Source: Pseudanabaena sp. UWO311 (lineage in GTDB: Bacteria > Cyanobacteriota > Cyanobacteriia > Pseudanabaenales > Pseudanabaenaceae). Taken from it: a DNA stretch of 64,000 nucleotides. The stretch spans positions 1 through 64,000 of the forward strand of contig NZ_SJEE01000023.1 in assembly GCF_006937785.1 (NCBI RefSeq), in the 5' to 3' direction. Under the pieces are notes generated by a model. It saw nothing but the letters and a program-made list of their open reading frames with translations, searched no databases and was not told the origin of the DNA. The translations under genes were made by a program, and so were the position numbers. Below, piece by piece: positions 42,813 to 51,500 of the stretch. Each line of letters begins with the position of its first letter. Within the stretch, counting starts at the first letter, position 1.

Positions 42813-42903
42813 ATAGCAATCCTAATTCATCTGTGATATTAAATGATCTGTGAGAAAGTAACTCTTCGAGAGTAAGCTCTCTCAAACCATTTAGGATTGC
42901 TAT
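42813..42903. repeat. MITE-like remnant with ATAGCAATCCTAA ends
   Basis: ATAGCAATCCTAA at the left and TTAGGATTGCTAT at the right are perfect inverted repeats. Inside, AAATGATCTGTGAGAAAG faces CTCTCTCAAACCATTT. The same kind of element (TAGCAATCCTAAAT...TTGTGAGA) is, from memory, widespread in cyanobacterial genomes. Confidence 0.65.
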
Positions 42904-43096
42904 ATAGTTAAAGTAAATAATTCTCGAAAGCAAAAGAACTCTCTATACTAGAAATCAGGTGCCTACATCAGTTTTCGACCAAGGGAATCACGAACTTTTG
43001 TTAAAGCCATCGCTTAGTGCTACTTTTAACAAGGATCTAATAGTTTATATAATCGTAAAATCTTTCTAAAGCTCGTTTTAAAGGGACATTATTCAG

Positions 43097-45256
43097 GTGA
43101 GACCAGAAGAGTCATCCACTCTTGAGATCAAAGAGATGCTTCATCACGTACTTACGGTTGAAGATCCACAAGGTTTTCGTAATTTTCTCTTGAATAATAT
43201 GACTTATTCTCTAGGACGCAGTTTGGGGAATTCGATAATTCTGCGTTCTAATCTTGTATCTCGACAACACGCAACTTTGTTAGCCGTAGCTTCAAAGAAA
43301 TCTTCTTGTTTCTTCCGAATAATTGATGGCAGTGCAGAAGGTAAGCGTAGCACAAATGGAATTTTAATTAACGGCAAAAAGCGATTTTCGCATATATTGT
43401 CTCATGGTGATGAAATTCTCTTTAGCAAAGATACTAAGGCGGTCTATCAGGTGATCAGTGCGATTACCAATATACCCAAAATTAATAGCCCTCAAAATCA
43501 GATTTCTGAAAGCAGCTATCCTAAGTTCAATAATCAATCCTTTGATGAGACAAAGCCTTTTCGATTTTCTCCTTTACAGGCTATTCCCGAACAAGATTTA
43601 TCTACGCATGTCCATAAAACTATCAATCAATTCATTGCGTCACCAGAGCTAAACCCCCAACCAATTATCGAGTTAAATCTCGTTGGTAAAATCTTATATC
43701 TTAATCCTGCGGCGTTATCTCAATTCCCTAATCTTGAAGAGCTGAGAATCAATCATCCTCTACTTCAAGAGCTATTGGTTCAATTGCTGCCATTAGTCAA
43801 TCCTGTGCGCAAATTTTTTATGCGAGAGGTGTCAATCAGTGACAAGGTATTTGAAGAAATCATCCATTTCATGACTTGGAATGAAGTAATTCGGATACAT
43901 ATAGCTGATGTTACAAATCAAAAGCAAGCAGAAGCGATAATCTCCTATCAAATTCATCACGATGCATTGACAGGACTCCCAAATCGAAAATATTTACATG
44001 AGCATCTAGTTGAAGTAATCGAAAAATTAGAAGATAAAGAAAAGTTATTTGCCGTTTTATTTCTAGATATTGATCGATTTAAGTTAATTAATGATTCTCT
44101 AGGGCATAACGTTGGTGATCTATTACTAAAGGCTGTGAGCGATCGCTTAAAAAGTTTGCTCAAGCAGGGTGATGTGATGGTGCGTTGGGGTGCAGATGAG
44201 TTTGCGATCGTCGCTAAGGATATCAATTGTGCTGATGCCGTTGTCCAAATTGCTGAAGCTATGATTCAAGCTTTGACTTTACCTTTTAATTGTGATGGAC
44301 ATGAACTTCATATCACAACCTGTATTGGTGCAAGTATTTATCCATCTCATAATACTGAAGTCGATGCACTAATTCGGAATGCAGATATGGCAATGTATCG
44401 GGCTAAAGCAGAAGGGCAGAATAGCTTTCAGTTTTATATTCCGAATATGCAAGAGCAAAGTTTTCAACGATTATCCATGGAAAACAATCTGCGAAGAGCG
44501 CTAGAGAACAATGAACTGCTGACATACTACCAACCTCAAATCGATTTAATCACAGGTAAAATTGTTGGATTAGAAGTCTTGCTACGATGGAAACATGTCT
44601 CTTTAGGTTCAATTCCCCCAAGCCAATTTATTCCTTTAGCTGAGGAAACAGGACTAATCACGGCGATTGGGACTTGGGTTTTACGGCAAACCTGTTTACA
44701 GGCGATCGCATGGCTAAATATGGGATTGCCACCGATTCAGATTGGCGTGAATTTATCGATCAAACAACTTCAACAAAAAGATTTTCTATCTTGTTTACAA
44801 CAAATTCTTGAAGAAACAAATCTTGATCCTCATTTCCTAGAGTTAGAAATTACTGAAGGAATTATGATGGACAATGTTGAGGAGAAGATTGTCTTGTTAA
44901 ATGAATTCCGTCAGATGGGAATTCAGTTGTCAATTGATGATTTTGGCACTGGTTACTCAGCTCTGAGCTATCTGAAAAACTTGCCAATTGATACGCTGAA
45001 GATAGACCGTATTTTTATTGAATATATTGCTCACAATGCCCACGATCGCGCAATTGTGGCTTCGATTATTAGTTTGTCCCATAGTCTAGATCTGAATGTA
45101 ATTGCTGAAGGTGTCGAGACCCAAGAGCAAGTTGATGTGTTGCGATCGCTAGGCTGCGATCAGATTCAAGGTTATTTTTATTACAAGGCACTACCCGCAG
45201 ATGACATCGAAACTTTGTTAAGGGCTCAAGGAGTAACTAGACCAAATCATCTCTAA
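43097..45256 (+). CDS. FHA-GGDEF-EAL protein with altered GADEF and EVL motifs
   Basis: A 719-residue protein starting with GTG 43097 ([20 protein letters not shown]). An FHA domain (about 30-115) shows [20 protein letters not shown] and [18 protein letters not shown], the phosphothreonine-binding loops. A linker and a PAS-like stretch (about 190-280) follow. The GGDEF domain (about 290-450) has [13 protein letters not shown], Gly replaced by Ala in the signature. The EAL domain (about 465-710) has [10 protein letters not shown] instead of EAL, with [31 protein letters not shown] and DRIFI intact. The cyclase may be inactive or weak and the phosphodiesterase active. The FHA domain suggests control by Ser/Thr kinases. 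Confidence 0.85.
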   Translation: MRPEESSTLEIKEMLHHVLTVEDPQGFRNFLLNNMTYSLGRSLGNSIILRSNLVSRQHATLLAVASKKSSCFFRIIDGSAEGKRSTNGILINGKKRFSHILSHGDEILFSKDTKAVYQVISAITNIPKINSPQNQISESSYPKFNNQSFDETKPFRFSPLQAIPEQDLSTHVHKTINQFIASPELNPQPIIELNLVGKILYLNPAALSQFPNLEELRINHPLLQELLVQLLPLVNPVRKFFMREVSISDKVFEEIIHFMTWNEVIRIHIADVTNQKQAEAIISYQIHHDALTGLPNRKYLHEHLVEVIEKLEDKEKLFAVLFLDIDRFKLINDSLGHNVGDLLLKAVSDRLKSLLKQGDVMVRWGADEFAIVAKDINCADAVVQIAEAMIQALTLPFNCDGHELHITTCIGASIYPSHNTEVDALIRNADMAMYRAKAEGQNSFQFYIPNMQEQSFQRLSMENNLRRALENNELLTYYQPQIDLITGKIVGLEVLLRWKHVSLGSIPPSQFIPLAEETGLITAIGTWVLRQTCLQAIAWLNMGLPPIQIGVNLSIKQLQQKDFLSCLQQILEETNLDPHFLELEITEGIMMDNVEEKIVLLNEFRQMGIQLSIDDFGTGYSALSYLKNLPIDTLKIDRIFIEYIAHNAHDRAIVASIISLSHSLDLNVIAEGVETQEQVDVLRSLGCDQIQGYFYYKALPADDIETLLRAQGVTRPNHL

Positions 45257-45313
45257 CGATAAAAAAATTTAAAAGTGTTGCGAAGCAACACTTTTAAATT
45301 TTTTTATCGTTAG
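45253..45313. terminator. Bidirectional terminator between convergent genes
   Basis: CTAACGATAAAAAAATTTAA and its complement form 29-base arms closing on GAA, with the TAA stop of the FHA gene (45254-45256) inside the stem. The M61 peptidase gene converges and ends at 45328. Confidence 0.8.
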
Positions 45314-45327
45314 GATTGGCGATAGCC

Positions 45328-47067
45328 CTAGATAATGAGCCATAATCTAAGGTTTAGCTCTTGGTTTGGTGACGCATTATCAATTTGGACTAGTTCAAAT
45401 TGATTATAGATAGGCTCTTGTAAAGTCACTTCTACCGTATGTAATAAGTCCTGATGGAAGATAGTCACTGTGATCGCATCGCCAGCCGCAAAATCTCGGA
45501 GGCGCTCATTAAAGTTTTCGGCAGTAACACGAATTCCTGCGATCGCGATTACCATGTCACCTGTACTGATGCCAGCTTTTTGAGCAGGTGAGCCAAACTC
45601 GACTTTCTCAACTTCAGGAATTCCATTTTTAGATTTGAGCGTCATCCCGATAAATGGAATATCTTGCCTTGAAGTCCGTAATTCGATTCCAAAGGGTTCC
45701 AGATAGTAATTATAGTCTAGTTCTTTATTGCCATAGAGATAATCATTCCAGAATGTTGATAGGTCAAAACCTGCCACAGTCTCGATTACTTCATGCAATT
45801 CCGCTTCACTAAAGCCAACCTCATCTTTACCAAAACGTTCCCACATAATCTGCATGACTCGATCAAGCGATCGCAGATTATTGGTCTTAACTCGAATTAG
45901 TAAATCCAGCAGCATCGATACCATTTCCCCCTTGAGATAGTAGGAAATCTGGTTGTTATGGGTATTTGGATCGGGGCGATAGAGCTTGATCCATGTATCA
46001 AAGCTAGATTCATAGAGAGATTGGACATTGCGCCCAAAGGTCGTTTGCAGACGAGTAATCGCCTTACTTACTAGTTTGAGATAATGCTTTGCATCATAGA
46101 GTCCAGCCCGAAGTGGAAAGATTTGGTCATAGTAACTAGTAGTTCCTTCACTAAACCAAAGCGAACTAGTGTAGTTTTCTTGGTCATAATCAAATTTTTC
46201 CAATGCCTTGGGGCGAATTCGTTTTACATTCCAAGTATGGAAAAATTCATGGGCAACCAGATTCATAAATTGGAGATAGCTCTCTTCTTTGCGAAACCCT
46301 AAACGGTTGTAGAGAAGGACTGTACTATTTTTATGCTCTAATCCTCCAAATCCGTTACTAGCATGGAGGATAAAGTCATAGCGATCGTAAGGCAACCCGC
46401 CAAACATTTCCGCTTCCACGGCGACGATCTCCGCCGTATCTTTGACAATGCGCTGCATATCCGCATTATGCTCGCCCCACACCACAAAGCTATGGGGTTT
46501 GTCCTGAACTGTAAATTCATAGCGATTATGAATTCCAATCTCAAAAGGACTATCAACTAAAGTGTCAAAGTCCTTGGCATAGAAAAGATTATCTTCTGTA
46601 TTCGCAACTTTGGGCAAAGGCGTTGCAATTTGCCAATTCTCTTTGATTTCGCCAATCTCGACAGTATAAGGCTGCTGCTGATATTCAGGAACATACATAA
46701 ATACTGCCGCACCTGTCAAAAAGGCGTGGGTGCGATCGATATGATTGGTACGCACAGTCAGTTCATTACAGAAAATCCTATAACGAATTTTAATAATCGA
46801 ATTATTGCTTCCACATTTTATCTGCCAATGATTTTTACTGATTTTTTGCCATGACAGAGGTTGCCCCGTTTCATTTGCTGCCTCAAAGTCTTGCAGATGT
46901 TTGGCATATTCACGCACCAAATAGGAACCAGGTGTCCAGACTGGCATCTTCAGATCGATAAATTCATCTTGCCAATTAGCGATCGCTAGTTCGACCTCTA
47001 ATAGATGACTTTCTGGCTCTGGGATCGATAGGCGGTAGTTAAATTGGCTACTAGTGAGATCTTTCAT
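45328..47067 (-). CDS. M61-family (glycyl aminopeptidase-like) zinc peptidase with PDZ domain
   Basis: A 579-residue protein. An N-terminal beta domain (about 1-165) is followed by the gluzincin catalytic domain with HEFFHTW (His273, Glu274, His277) and the third ligand Glu307 in LWFSEGTTSYY. A PDZ domain (about 470-560; GIPEVEKVEFGSPAQKAGIS) ends the protein. This matches peptidase family M61, whose members remove N-terminal Gly or Ala; many cyanobacteria have one. No signal peptide is seen, so it is predicted cytoplasmic. It starts 43 bases... upstream of nothing on its strand other than a hairpin, while the deaminase gene lies 33 bases behind its start. Confidence 0.88.
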   Translation of the reverse strand: MKDLTSSQFNYRLSIPEPESHLLEVELAIANWQDEFIDLKMPVWTPGSYLVREYAKHLQDFEAANETGQPLSWQKISKNHWQIKCGSNNSIIKIRYRIFCNELTVRTNHIDRTHAFLTGAAVFMYVPEYQQQPYTVEIGEIKENWQIATPLPKVANTEDNLFYAKDFDTLVDSPFEIGIHNRYEFTVQDKPHSFVVWGEHNADMQRIVKDTAEIVAVEAEMFGGLPYDRYDFILHASNGFGGLEHKNSTVLLYNRLGFRKEESYLQFMNLVAHEFFHTWNVKRIRPKALEKFDYDQENYTSSLWFSEGTTSYYDQIFPLRAGLYDAKHYLKLVSKAITRLQTTFGRNVQSLYESSFDTWIKLYRPDPNTHNNQISYYLKGEMVSMLLDLLIRVKTNNLRSLDRVMQIMWERFGKDEVGFSEAELHEVIETVAGFDLSTFWNDYLYGNKELDYNYYLEPFGIELRTSRQDIPFIGMTLKSKNGIPEVEKVEFGSPAQKAGISTGDMVIAIAGIRVTAENFNERLRDFAAGDAITVTIFHQDLLHTVEVTLQEPIYNQFELVQIDNASPNQELNLRLWLII

Positions 47068-47088
47068 GGTTTTTAATTTATCGTTAGC

Positions 47089-47113
47089 ATAGTCGGCGCG
47101 AAGCGCCGACTAT
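47089..47113 (-). terminator. Hairpin spanning the cytosine deaminase stop
   Basis: ATAGTCGGCGC and GCGCCGACTAT pair around GAA; the stop (47110-47112) is in the stem. The apex CGGCGC-GAA-GCGCCG belongs to the family discussed for 13542 and 57638. Confidence 0.65.
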
Positions 47114-48444
47114 ATCAAATCATCAAGCTCTGCATAATCGGGCAAAGTCGTATCGATCGCCATACCATTTCTAAACACAGTGCGATCGCTTTGCGGACGA
47201 GATAGCAATTCATTATAGCTACGCGCCTTAAATAGAACTAAGTCGGCGATCTGTCCAATTCCAATTTTACCAACATCAGGTAAGCCCATCAGTTTTGCAG
47301 GTCGAGAAGTCACAGCCTCGATCCAGTTGTCATAGGGAGTATCTAAATGCGAAATCTTTGTCCCCATGCTGAAAACTTCTAATAAATCATGATCCCCAAA
47401 CCCATAGAAAGGATCGCGGCAATTGTCGCTGGATAGTGCTACACAGACATCGGCTGCATCTAGCTCACGAACTAAGGTAACACCCCGCCAGCGAGGTGTT
47501 CGCTCCGCAACCCGATCTTGTAAATACAGATTGCACATTGGTAAACTAACGATGCCAATATTTGCTTCTTTAACAAGGGCGATCGTCGTATTGGCGATAT
47601 CTTCATCTTGTACTGCCAAACTACAGCAATGACCGCAGACTACTTGCGAACTAAAATTATTTCGTAAACTGGCTTCGGCAATATAATGCAATGTGCGCGA
47701 TTGCGGATCATTATTCTCATCTGCATGGAAATCAGCACTGAGATTGCGTTCGGCAGCTAAGATGAAAATCCGATCTAAGTATTGATCTAGTCCTGTGACC
47801 ATATGGGCAATGCCGCCAATAATGCCACCTAAATCAGCGATCGCATCAGCAAATAGTTCTCCTTCGTGAGTTGAGAAATAAGGTAGCTGCACTAGTGACA
47901 CAGCTTGAAGGGTGATTTTCTCCTTCCATTTTTCCCGCAGTTCTTTAAATACTTTAAATGTAGTCTCCACTTGATGCGGTGGGCAATCTAAATGAGTCCT
48001 TATTGCTTTTGTGCCGTGGGCATAGCTGCACTTCAGTCCAAATTCCATACGGCGATAGAGGTCGTCATAGTTCCAATTGCCTTGCTCTGTGCAATCGCGA
48101 TAAATGCCTGTGAGTGCACCTTGAAATGTGCCATCTAAATTCGGATTGCGTTCCCAAATATGTCCTTTGTCAAGATGGGTATGTGAGTCAGCAAAGCAAG
48201 GAATCATGATCCCCTGTTTGCCATCGATGATTGGTAAACTTTCTGTAGGAATTTCTGCAATCCGAGAACTAGGCAAAATTTCACTTATTTGACCATTACG
48301 GATTTCGAGATGGCAAGGAAATAGGCGATCGCGCTGCAATGTCGGCGAGAGGTGAGCTTCTAGATTTTGCCCAATAATTTCACTATCGATAAAACAATTT
48401 GGTATCCGAACATTGACAATCCAATAATGCAAAGGTTCTAGCAT
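47110..48444 (-). CDS. codA: Cytosine deaminase-like amidohydrolase
   Basis: A 444-residue amidohydrolase. The metal ligands are His88 and His90 in FADSHTHLDKGH, a His in SADFHADENND, CGHCCSLAVQD and the Asp in ALSSDNCRDPFYGFGDHDLL. This last block with FYGFGDHD is typical of CodA, which converts cytosine to uracil and ammonia. The N-terminal insert (SEIIGQNLEAHLSPTLQRDR) is longer than in E. coli CodA. Related enzymes act on creatinine, isoguanine or triazines, so substrate remains open. No permease (codB) accompanies it. Next on the left is the M61 gene; to the right is the integron-like region. Confidence 0.82.
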   Translation of the reverse strand: MLEPLHYWIVNVRIPNCFIDSEIIGQNLEAHLSPTLQRDRLFPCHLEIRNGQISEILPSSRIAEIPTESLPIIDGKQGIMIPCFADSHTHLDKGHIWERNPNLDGTFQGALTGIYRDCTEQGNWNYDDLYRRMEFGLKCSYAHGTKAIRTHLDCPPHQVETTFKVFKELREKWKEKITLQAVSLVQLPYFSTHEGELFADAIADLGGIIGGIAHMVTGLDQYLDRIFILAAERNLSADFHADENNDPQSRTLHYIAEASLRNNFSSQVVCGHCCSLAVQDEDIANTTIALVKEANIGIVSLPMCNLYLQDRVAERTPRWRGVTLVRELDAADVCVALSSDNCRDPFYGFGDHDLLEVFSMGTKISHLDTPYDNWIEAVTSRPAKLMGLPDVGKIGIGQIADLVLFKARSYNELLSRPQSDRTVFRNGMAIDTTLPDYAELDDLI

Positions 48445-48790
48445 AGGACTAATGTATATTTAGCTTAATATACCGCGATGTGCAACTATTTCTAGCTGTA
48501 AGTAATTCCTTACTAAACTGCGATCGCAATGATCGCTTAATAACTATTTGTCTTCTCGTCGGGACGCATTCTGAAAGGAATCGCCGATAACTTCTCGGAA
48601 CTAAACAACGAAGCGAACCATTTTTGACTGCCTAATCTTTGCTCGAAACAGATAGCTTTAACGGGCGCATCGGTTCGGTATAACGGTCTATTTGAGCCGC
48701 CGCAAACAATTTTTGACTTTTATAGATCACTTTTGAAGGGGCGGCTCCAACGCAGTGTTAGACAGCTTTCACTGATAACTTTTTACTGAG
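48445..48790. other. Spacer holding the distal end of the integron array
   Basis: 48445-48592 contains HIP1 sites and nothing else recognisable. 48593-48763 is one copy of a 171-bp repeat whose right half is an attC-like site (48678-48763). The copy at 50166-50336 has the same length. Confidence 0.6.
48678..48763 (-). other. attC-like recombination site 1 (86 bp)
   Basis: Read on the minus strand: R'' GTCTAAC, spacer ACTGC, L'' GTTGGAGCCGCC, a central part, L' GGCGGCTCAAA, spacer, R' GTTATAC. L'' and L' pair with one unpaired base, the extrahelical base expected in attC. R'' fits the RYYYAAC consensus; R' departs from GTTRRRY at one base. It begins 27 bases beyond the stop of the aspartic-protease gene (48791), the position expected in a gene cassette. 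Confidence 0.78.
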
Positions 48791-49162
48791 TCATAGCGCT
48801 TCAACTCTCACGATACCTCCTTCAACTGCATCTATTCGCAATCCATACTTGTAGAGTAGCGACATTCCAATTAAAGGGTCAGTCTCTGATTCAGCAACAT
48901 CAATTTCACGAAACTGTCCATCCCAGATAACTGTTACTGAATACAGATCAAAGAAAGTTTCGCTACCGTCACCCAAGGTCACGATGTCGGAAGCGTTCCA
49001 CGGTAAATCAAGAGCAGTAATGATTGAGGATGGCAAAGTGAGGAACCCATTGAAACCTGTGTCAATGACAGCATCGATAACTTGCCTTTGCCCGTTCGCA
49101 TTACCCACAACCAATGGAAGTGTTGCCTCACAGCGCCGATTCACAATTCCCTGCATCATTTG
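48791..49162 (-). CDS. Retropepsin-like clan AA aspartic protease, intact copy
   Basis: A 123-residue protein starting at MMQGIVNRRCEATLPLVVGN (49162). The DTG motif in DAVIDTGFNGFLTLP holds the single catalytic Asp (about residue 33), typical of retroviral-type aspartic proteases that act as dimers. VTLGDGSETFFDLYSVTVIW and LIGMSLLYKYGLRIDAVEGG complete the clan AA fold. The start overlaps the stop of the ~90-aa gene by seven bases, showing translational coupling. The same two-gene order occurs at 49513-50018. The upstream frame up to 49225 is antisense-like filler. Biological role unknown; a toxin/antitoxin-like or processing pair is inference. Confidence 0.78.
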   Translation of the reverse strand, partial: QMMQGIVNRRCEATLPLVVGNANGQRQVIDAVIDTGFNGFLTLPSSIITALDLPWNASDIVTLGDGSETFFDLYSVTVIWDGQFREIDVAESETDPLIGMSLLYKYGLRIDAVEGGIVRVEAL

Positions 49163-49431
49163 GGCTTCACCAAACTCCGCGAGCCAAAGTGATAAACAGC
49201 ACGATGTCCAATGCGGATAACCCAAGGTTGAGCATCAGGATGTCGCTTGAACAATTGGTTAGTTGCTGGCAAAACATGATCTGCAACTTCAAAAGCTCCA
49301 GTTTCAATATCGATCGCTACTATTTTGCCTGTATTGCCAAATTCTACTTCCTGCCGAATGCTCGATTCATAGAGTTCTTGCCCACGTCGAGCTAATTCTT
49401 CTTTGCTGTAACGCCGTTGACGAACTGACAT
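49156..49431 (-). CDS. ~90-aa partner protein, downstream copy
   Basis: A 91-residue protein (MSVRQRRYSKEELARRGQEL). It is a paralogue of the product of 49746-50018: both share the RYSKEE start, GNxGKIVAIDIETG(A/D)FEV in the centre and HPDAQ(P/I)W(V/I)(I/V)R(I/V)G(H/S)R with a basic tail. The first third looks helical and the rest beta-stranded. I do not recognise a named function. It precedes, and overlaps by seven bases, the intact aspartic-protease gene. The conserved acidic IDIETGxFE segment could mimic a substrate or bind the protease; that is speculation. Confidence 0.72.
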   Translation of the reverse strand: MSVRQRRYSKEELARRGQELYESSIRQEVEFGNTGKIVAIDIETGAFEVADHVLPATNQLFKRHPDAQPWVIRIGHRAVYHFGSRSLVKPK

Positions 49432-49512
49432 AGCTTTTGTGTTGTTAGTTTATAATGTCATTATAGCTTTGAGCAACAATGAAACCCTACATTTGGCAAT
49501 AAAAAAGGTTCG

Positions 49513-49749
49513 TTACATACCATTAACGCACCCTGCAAGATCGGCGATCGCACTTCCATCGCCAAGAATAGCGCGTCCTCGTCTTTTCCATTTCAGATTT
49601 AACCGTTCAATCAGGTCTGGAGGCAATGAAAGCCAACCATTAAAACCAGTATCGACAATCGCATCTTGCGTATAAATCTTTCCTTCAGAGACACATATCG
49701 ATAGCGAGATAATTGCCTCAAAATCTGTGTTAACAATTCCTGAGATCAT
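49513..49749 (-). pseudogene. Retropepsin-like protease, truncated copy
   Basis: A 78-residue frame (MISGIVNTDFEAIISLSICV) homologous to the first two-thirds of the 48791-49162 product. It retains the catalytic DTG in DAIVDTGFNGWLSLP and ILGDGS, but then reads AIADLAGCVNGM and stops; the C-terminal GMSLLYKYGLRI half is missing. It overlaps its upstream partner gene by four bases (ATGA). The loss of the C-terminal dimerisation strand suggests an inactive or non-autonomous form. The break lies near 49555, at a HIP1 site. Confidence 0.7.
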
Positions 49750-50018
49750 ACTGCTCTTTTTGTTCGTCCACCAAATCGGCGAACGTGGCGGGAACCGACT
49801 CGAACAATCCAGATTTGAGCATCTGGGTGACGGGCTTCGAGCCTATTGCAAGCAGCTATTTCACGAGCATCAACTTCAAAGTCTCCAGTTTCAATATCAA
49901 TGGCAACTATTTTGCCCTGATTACCTGCTTCGACTTGTGGGCGTATTTGAGTCTGATAAATTAGATCGCCTCGTTGGGCAAATTCTTCTTTGCTATAGCG
50001 GGGTTGACGGACTGCCAT
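49746..50018 (-). CDS. ~90-aa partner protein, upstream copy
   Basis: A 90-residue protein (MAVRQPRYSKEEFAQRGDLI) about half identical to the 49156-49431 product, with the central GNQGKIVAIDIETGDFEV and the basic C-terminus SRHVRRFGGRTKRAV. The stop overlaps the start of the truncated protease. It is the first gene of the segment between attC2 and attC1 as read leftward. Proteins of this size with a protease partner are new to me as a named system. The basic tail might bind nucleic acid. Confidence 0.72.
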   Translation of the reverse strand: MAVRQPRYSKEEFAQRGDLIYQTQIRPQVEAGNQGKIVAIDIETGDFEVDAREIAACNRLEARHPDAQIWIVRVGSRHVRRFGGRTKRAV

Positions 50019-50452
50019 GATTGCGAATTTTCCTAGATCATTGACTTGTCTAGCATTATAGCTGACCAGAAATCGCTATGAATAGATTGCCTCTCACATA
50101 TCCAAACCAAACCGCGATCGCACCGATCGCCTATCAATTATTTGACTTTGTGATCGCAATTAATCTCTCGGAACTAAACATCGAAGTCGAAGATTTTTGC
50201 TTGCTCAATCTTGGCTAGAAGCCACTCACTTCAACGAACTTCGCGATTGTGCATAACGGTGAAGTTGTGCGGCGGTAAGTAGCCTTGAACACCCACTGAA
50301 AACCTCTATACCGTCCGCACCAACGCAGTGTTGGGCTGCTTAATTTACTCACTAAGATGCTGGATTTTCAGCACAATCGCAATAATTGAATGCAAATTGC
50401 CTAGCGTTCCGAGAGAGGTAACAACTATTTGACTCATGCTCCTACCTCTAGA
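50019..50452. other. Spacer holding the second 171-bp repeat
   Basis: 50019-50165 carries the upstream region of the ~90-aa gene; no promoter was recognised. 50166-50336 is the second 171-bp repeat, including attC2. 50337-50452 follows the Rieske gene stop on its strand and shows nothing further. Confidence 0.55.
50251..50336 (-). other. attC-like recombination site 2 (86 bp)
   Basis: On the minus strand: R'' GCCCAAC, spacer ACTGC, L'' GTTGGTGCGG, centre, L' CCGCACAAC, spacer TTCACC, R' GTTATGC. L'' and L' pair with one extra base in L'', as in genuine attC sites. It has the same length as attC1 and a shared spacer ACTGC. It lies 117 bases beyond the stop of the Rieske oxygenase gene. Confidence 0.8.
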
Positions 50453-51433
50453 TTATTCATGAGGTTGCCATTCACGATAAAGTTTCTCCACATAGAGCAT
50501 GATTTCCTCTTTGGGCAGACGAATCTTGGGCTTTTGCTGGGGATAGAGGCTTTCTAAAGTTGCTGAATCTTGTTCTACCACCATAGCTGTTGCTTTGAGC
50601 AAAGCATTTTTAGCCAGAACATTCAATCCTGGTAATTGGAACAACGGATTTTTCCATTCTCCATAGCAAAGAACGAATGTTTTGGTGCGTCGATCGGTTT
50701 CGGGATAGAGAATATAAAATTGAGGAATCTGACCGAAATCAACGTCTCCATCGAACATTGTGGTGGAGGGAAACGTATACTCCAAATTGCTGTTATAGGA
50801 TTGAGGCATACTGATAAGCCCAGGATTTGCCAGAATTTCTTTGAGGGTATTCCGCTCCCGGATAAAAGTCTGCTCTACCTTGGCGAAGTAGCCATCTGAT
50901 TCAAACCTGTGGACAGGATTATCTTTGATTTTAAAGCTTTTGCGATGACTTCCATTTTGATGGTTAAAGTCATAGTTGATTTTGATGCAGCTTAGAAAAT
51001 CTGCATGAATACTTTTTTCGCCAGCAACACCCACAAAGGTTAACCCTGCGGTTCTTCTGGGAATCAGATCGGGAATGGGCAAGCGCGGTTCAAATCCCCC
51101 ATAAGTCCAGATTAGATCGTCCTTAATATGCAACTCTAGAGGCTGTACGACTGCCTGTCCCTGCGCCAAACCATCTTTGCACAACCGACCTTCCCGATCG
51201 AATTCAAGAGCATGAAATGGGCAAGTAATCGTGTCATGAGACTCGCAAATCCATCCATTAGATAGAGGTGCTTGCATGTGAGGACAGGTGTTTTCTAATG
51301 CAAAAATATTCCTCTGGGTATTTTGCCAAAGAACATAATCCTGACAATTTAAGGTCACTTTATAAGGCTGATTTACGCCCAGCATTGAGCGATGGGCAAC
51401 GAGCCAAGGCGCACCAGGAAGAATGGGGAGCAT
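50453..51433 (-). CDS. Rieske [2Fe-2S] ring-hydroxylating oxygenase-like protein
   Basis: A 326-residue protein. The N-terminal Rieske domain (about 8-110) has CPHMQAPLSNGW and CPFHALEFD, giving the 2 Cys/2 His cluster ligands. The C-terminal part resembles the catalytic domain of short oxygenases (PaO-like), with YDFNHQNGSHRKSFKI containing possible mononuclear-iron His residues and a second Asp in FDGDVDFGQIPQFYILYPET. Its substrate is unknown. It is divergent from a TetR-family gene (starts 67 bases apart), implying local regulation. It lies within the integron array between attC3 and attC2, a large two-gene segment of about 1.8 kb. Confidence 0.78.
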   Translation of the reverse strand: MLPILPGAPWLVAHRSMLGVNQPYKVTLNCQDYVLWQNTQRNIFALENTCPHMQAPLSNGWICESHDTITCPFHALEFDREGRLCKDGLAQGQAVVQPLELHIKDDLIWTYGGFEPRLPIPDLIPRRTAGLTFVGVAGEKSIHADFLSCIKINYDFNHQNGSHRKSFKIKDNPVHRFESDGYFAKVEQTFIRERNTLKEILANPGLISMPQSYNSNLEYTFPSTTMFDGDVDFGQIPQFYILYPETDRRTKTFVLCYGEWKNPLFQLPGLNVLAKNALLKATAMVVEQDSATLESLYPQQKPKIRLPKEEIMLYVEKLYREWQPHE

Positions 51434-51500
51434 CTCAATTCTCTACTAAATCTTGATAGAGTGAAGTATATCAGAAGTAAGTTAATAGTTGTAACTAAAC

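Larger units (their letters stand above)
42419..43096. other. Long AT-rich spacer upstream of the FHA gene
   Basis: A 678-base stretch. It holds a small palindrome CAAACCCTTAAGGGTTTG (42482-42499), the perfect hairpin at 42528-42584 and a MITE-like remnant at 42813-42903. A minus-strand frame (42703-42933, TTG start) overlaps the remnant and is not considered a gene. Bases 42905-43096 should carry the promoter of the FHA-GGDEF-EAL gene; no motif was recognised. Confidence 0.5.

Noticed and set aside
42703-42933. 76-codon minus-strand frame with TTG start
   Set aside because: It runs through a MITE-like remnant, has no ribosome binding site and no family resemblance.
48678-50336. Reading attC1 and attC2 as plus-strand sites
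   Set aside because: On the plus strand R' would fit the consensus slightly better (GTTAGAC, GTTGGGC), but no plus-strand gene precedes either site, and the intI and attI-like positions require a leftward array. The minus orientation is kept, with this as a caveat.
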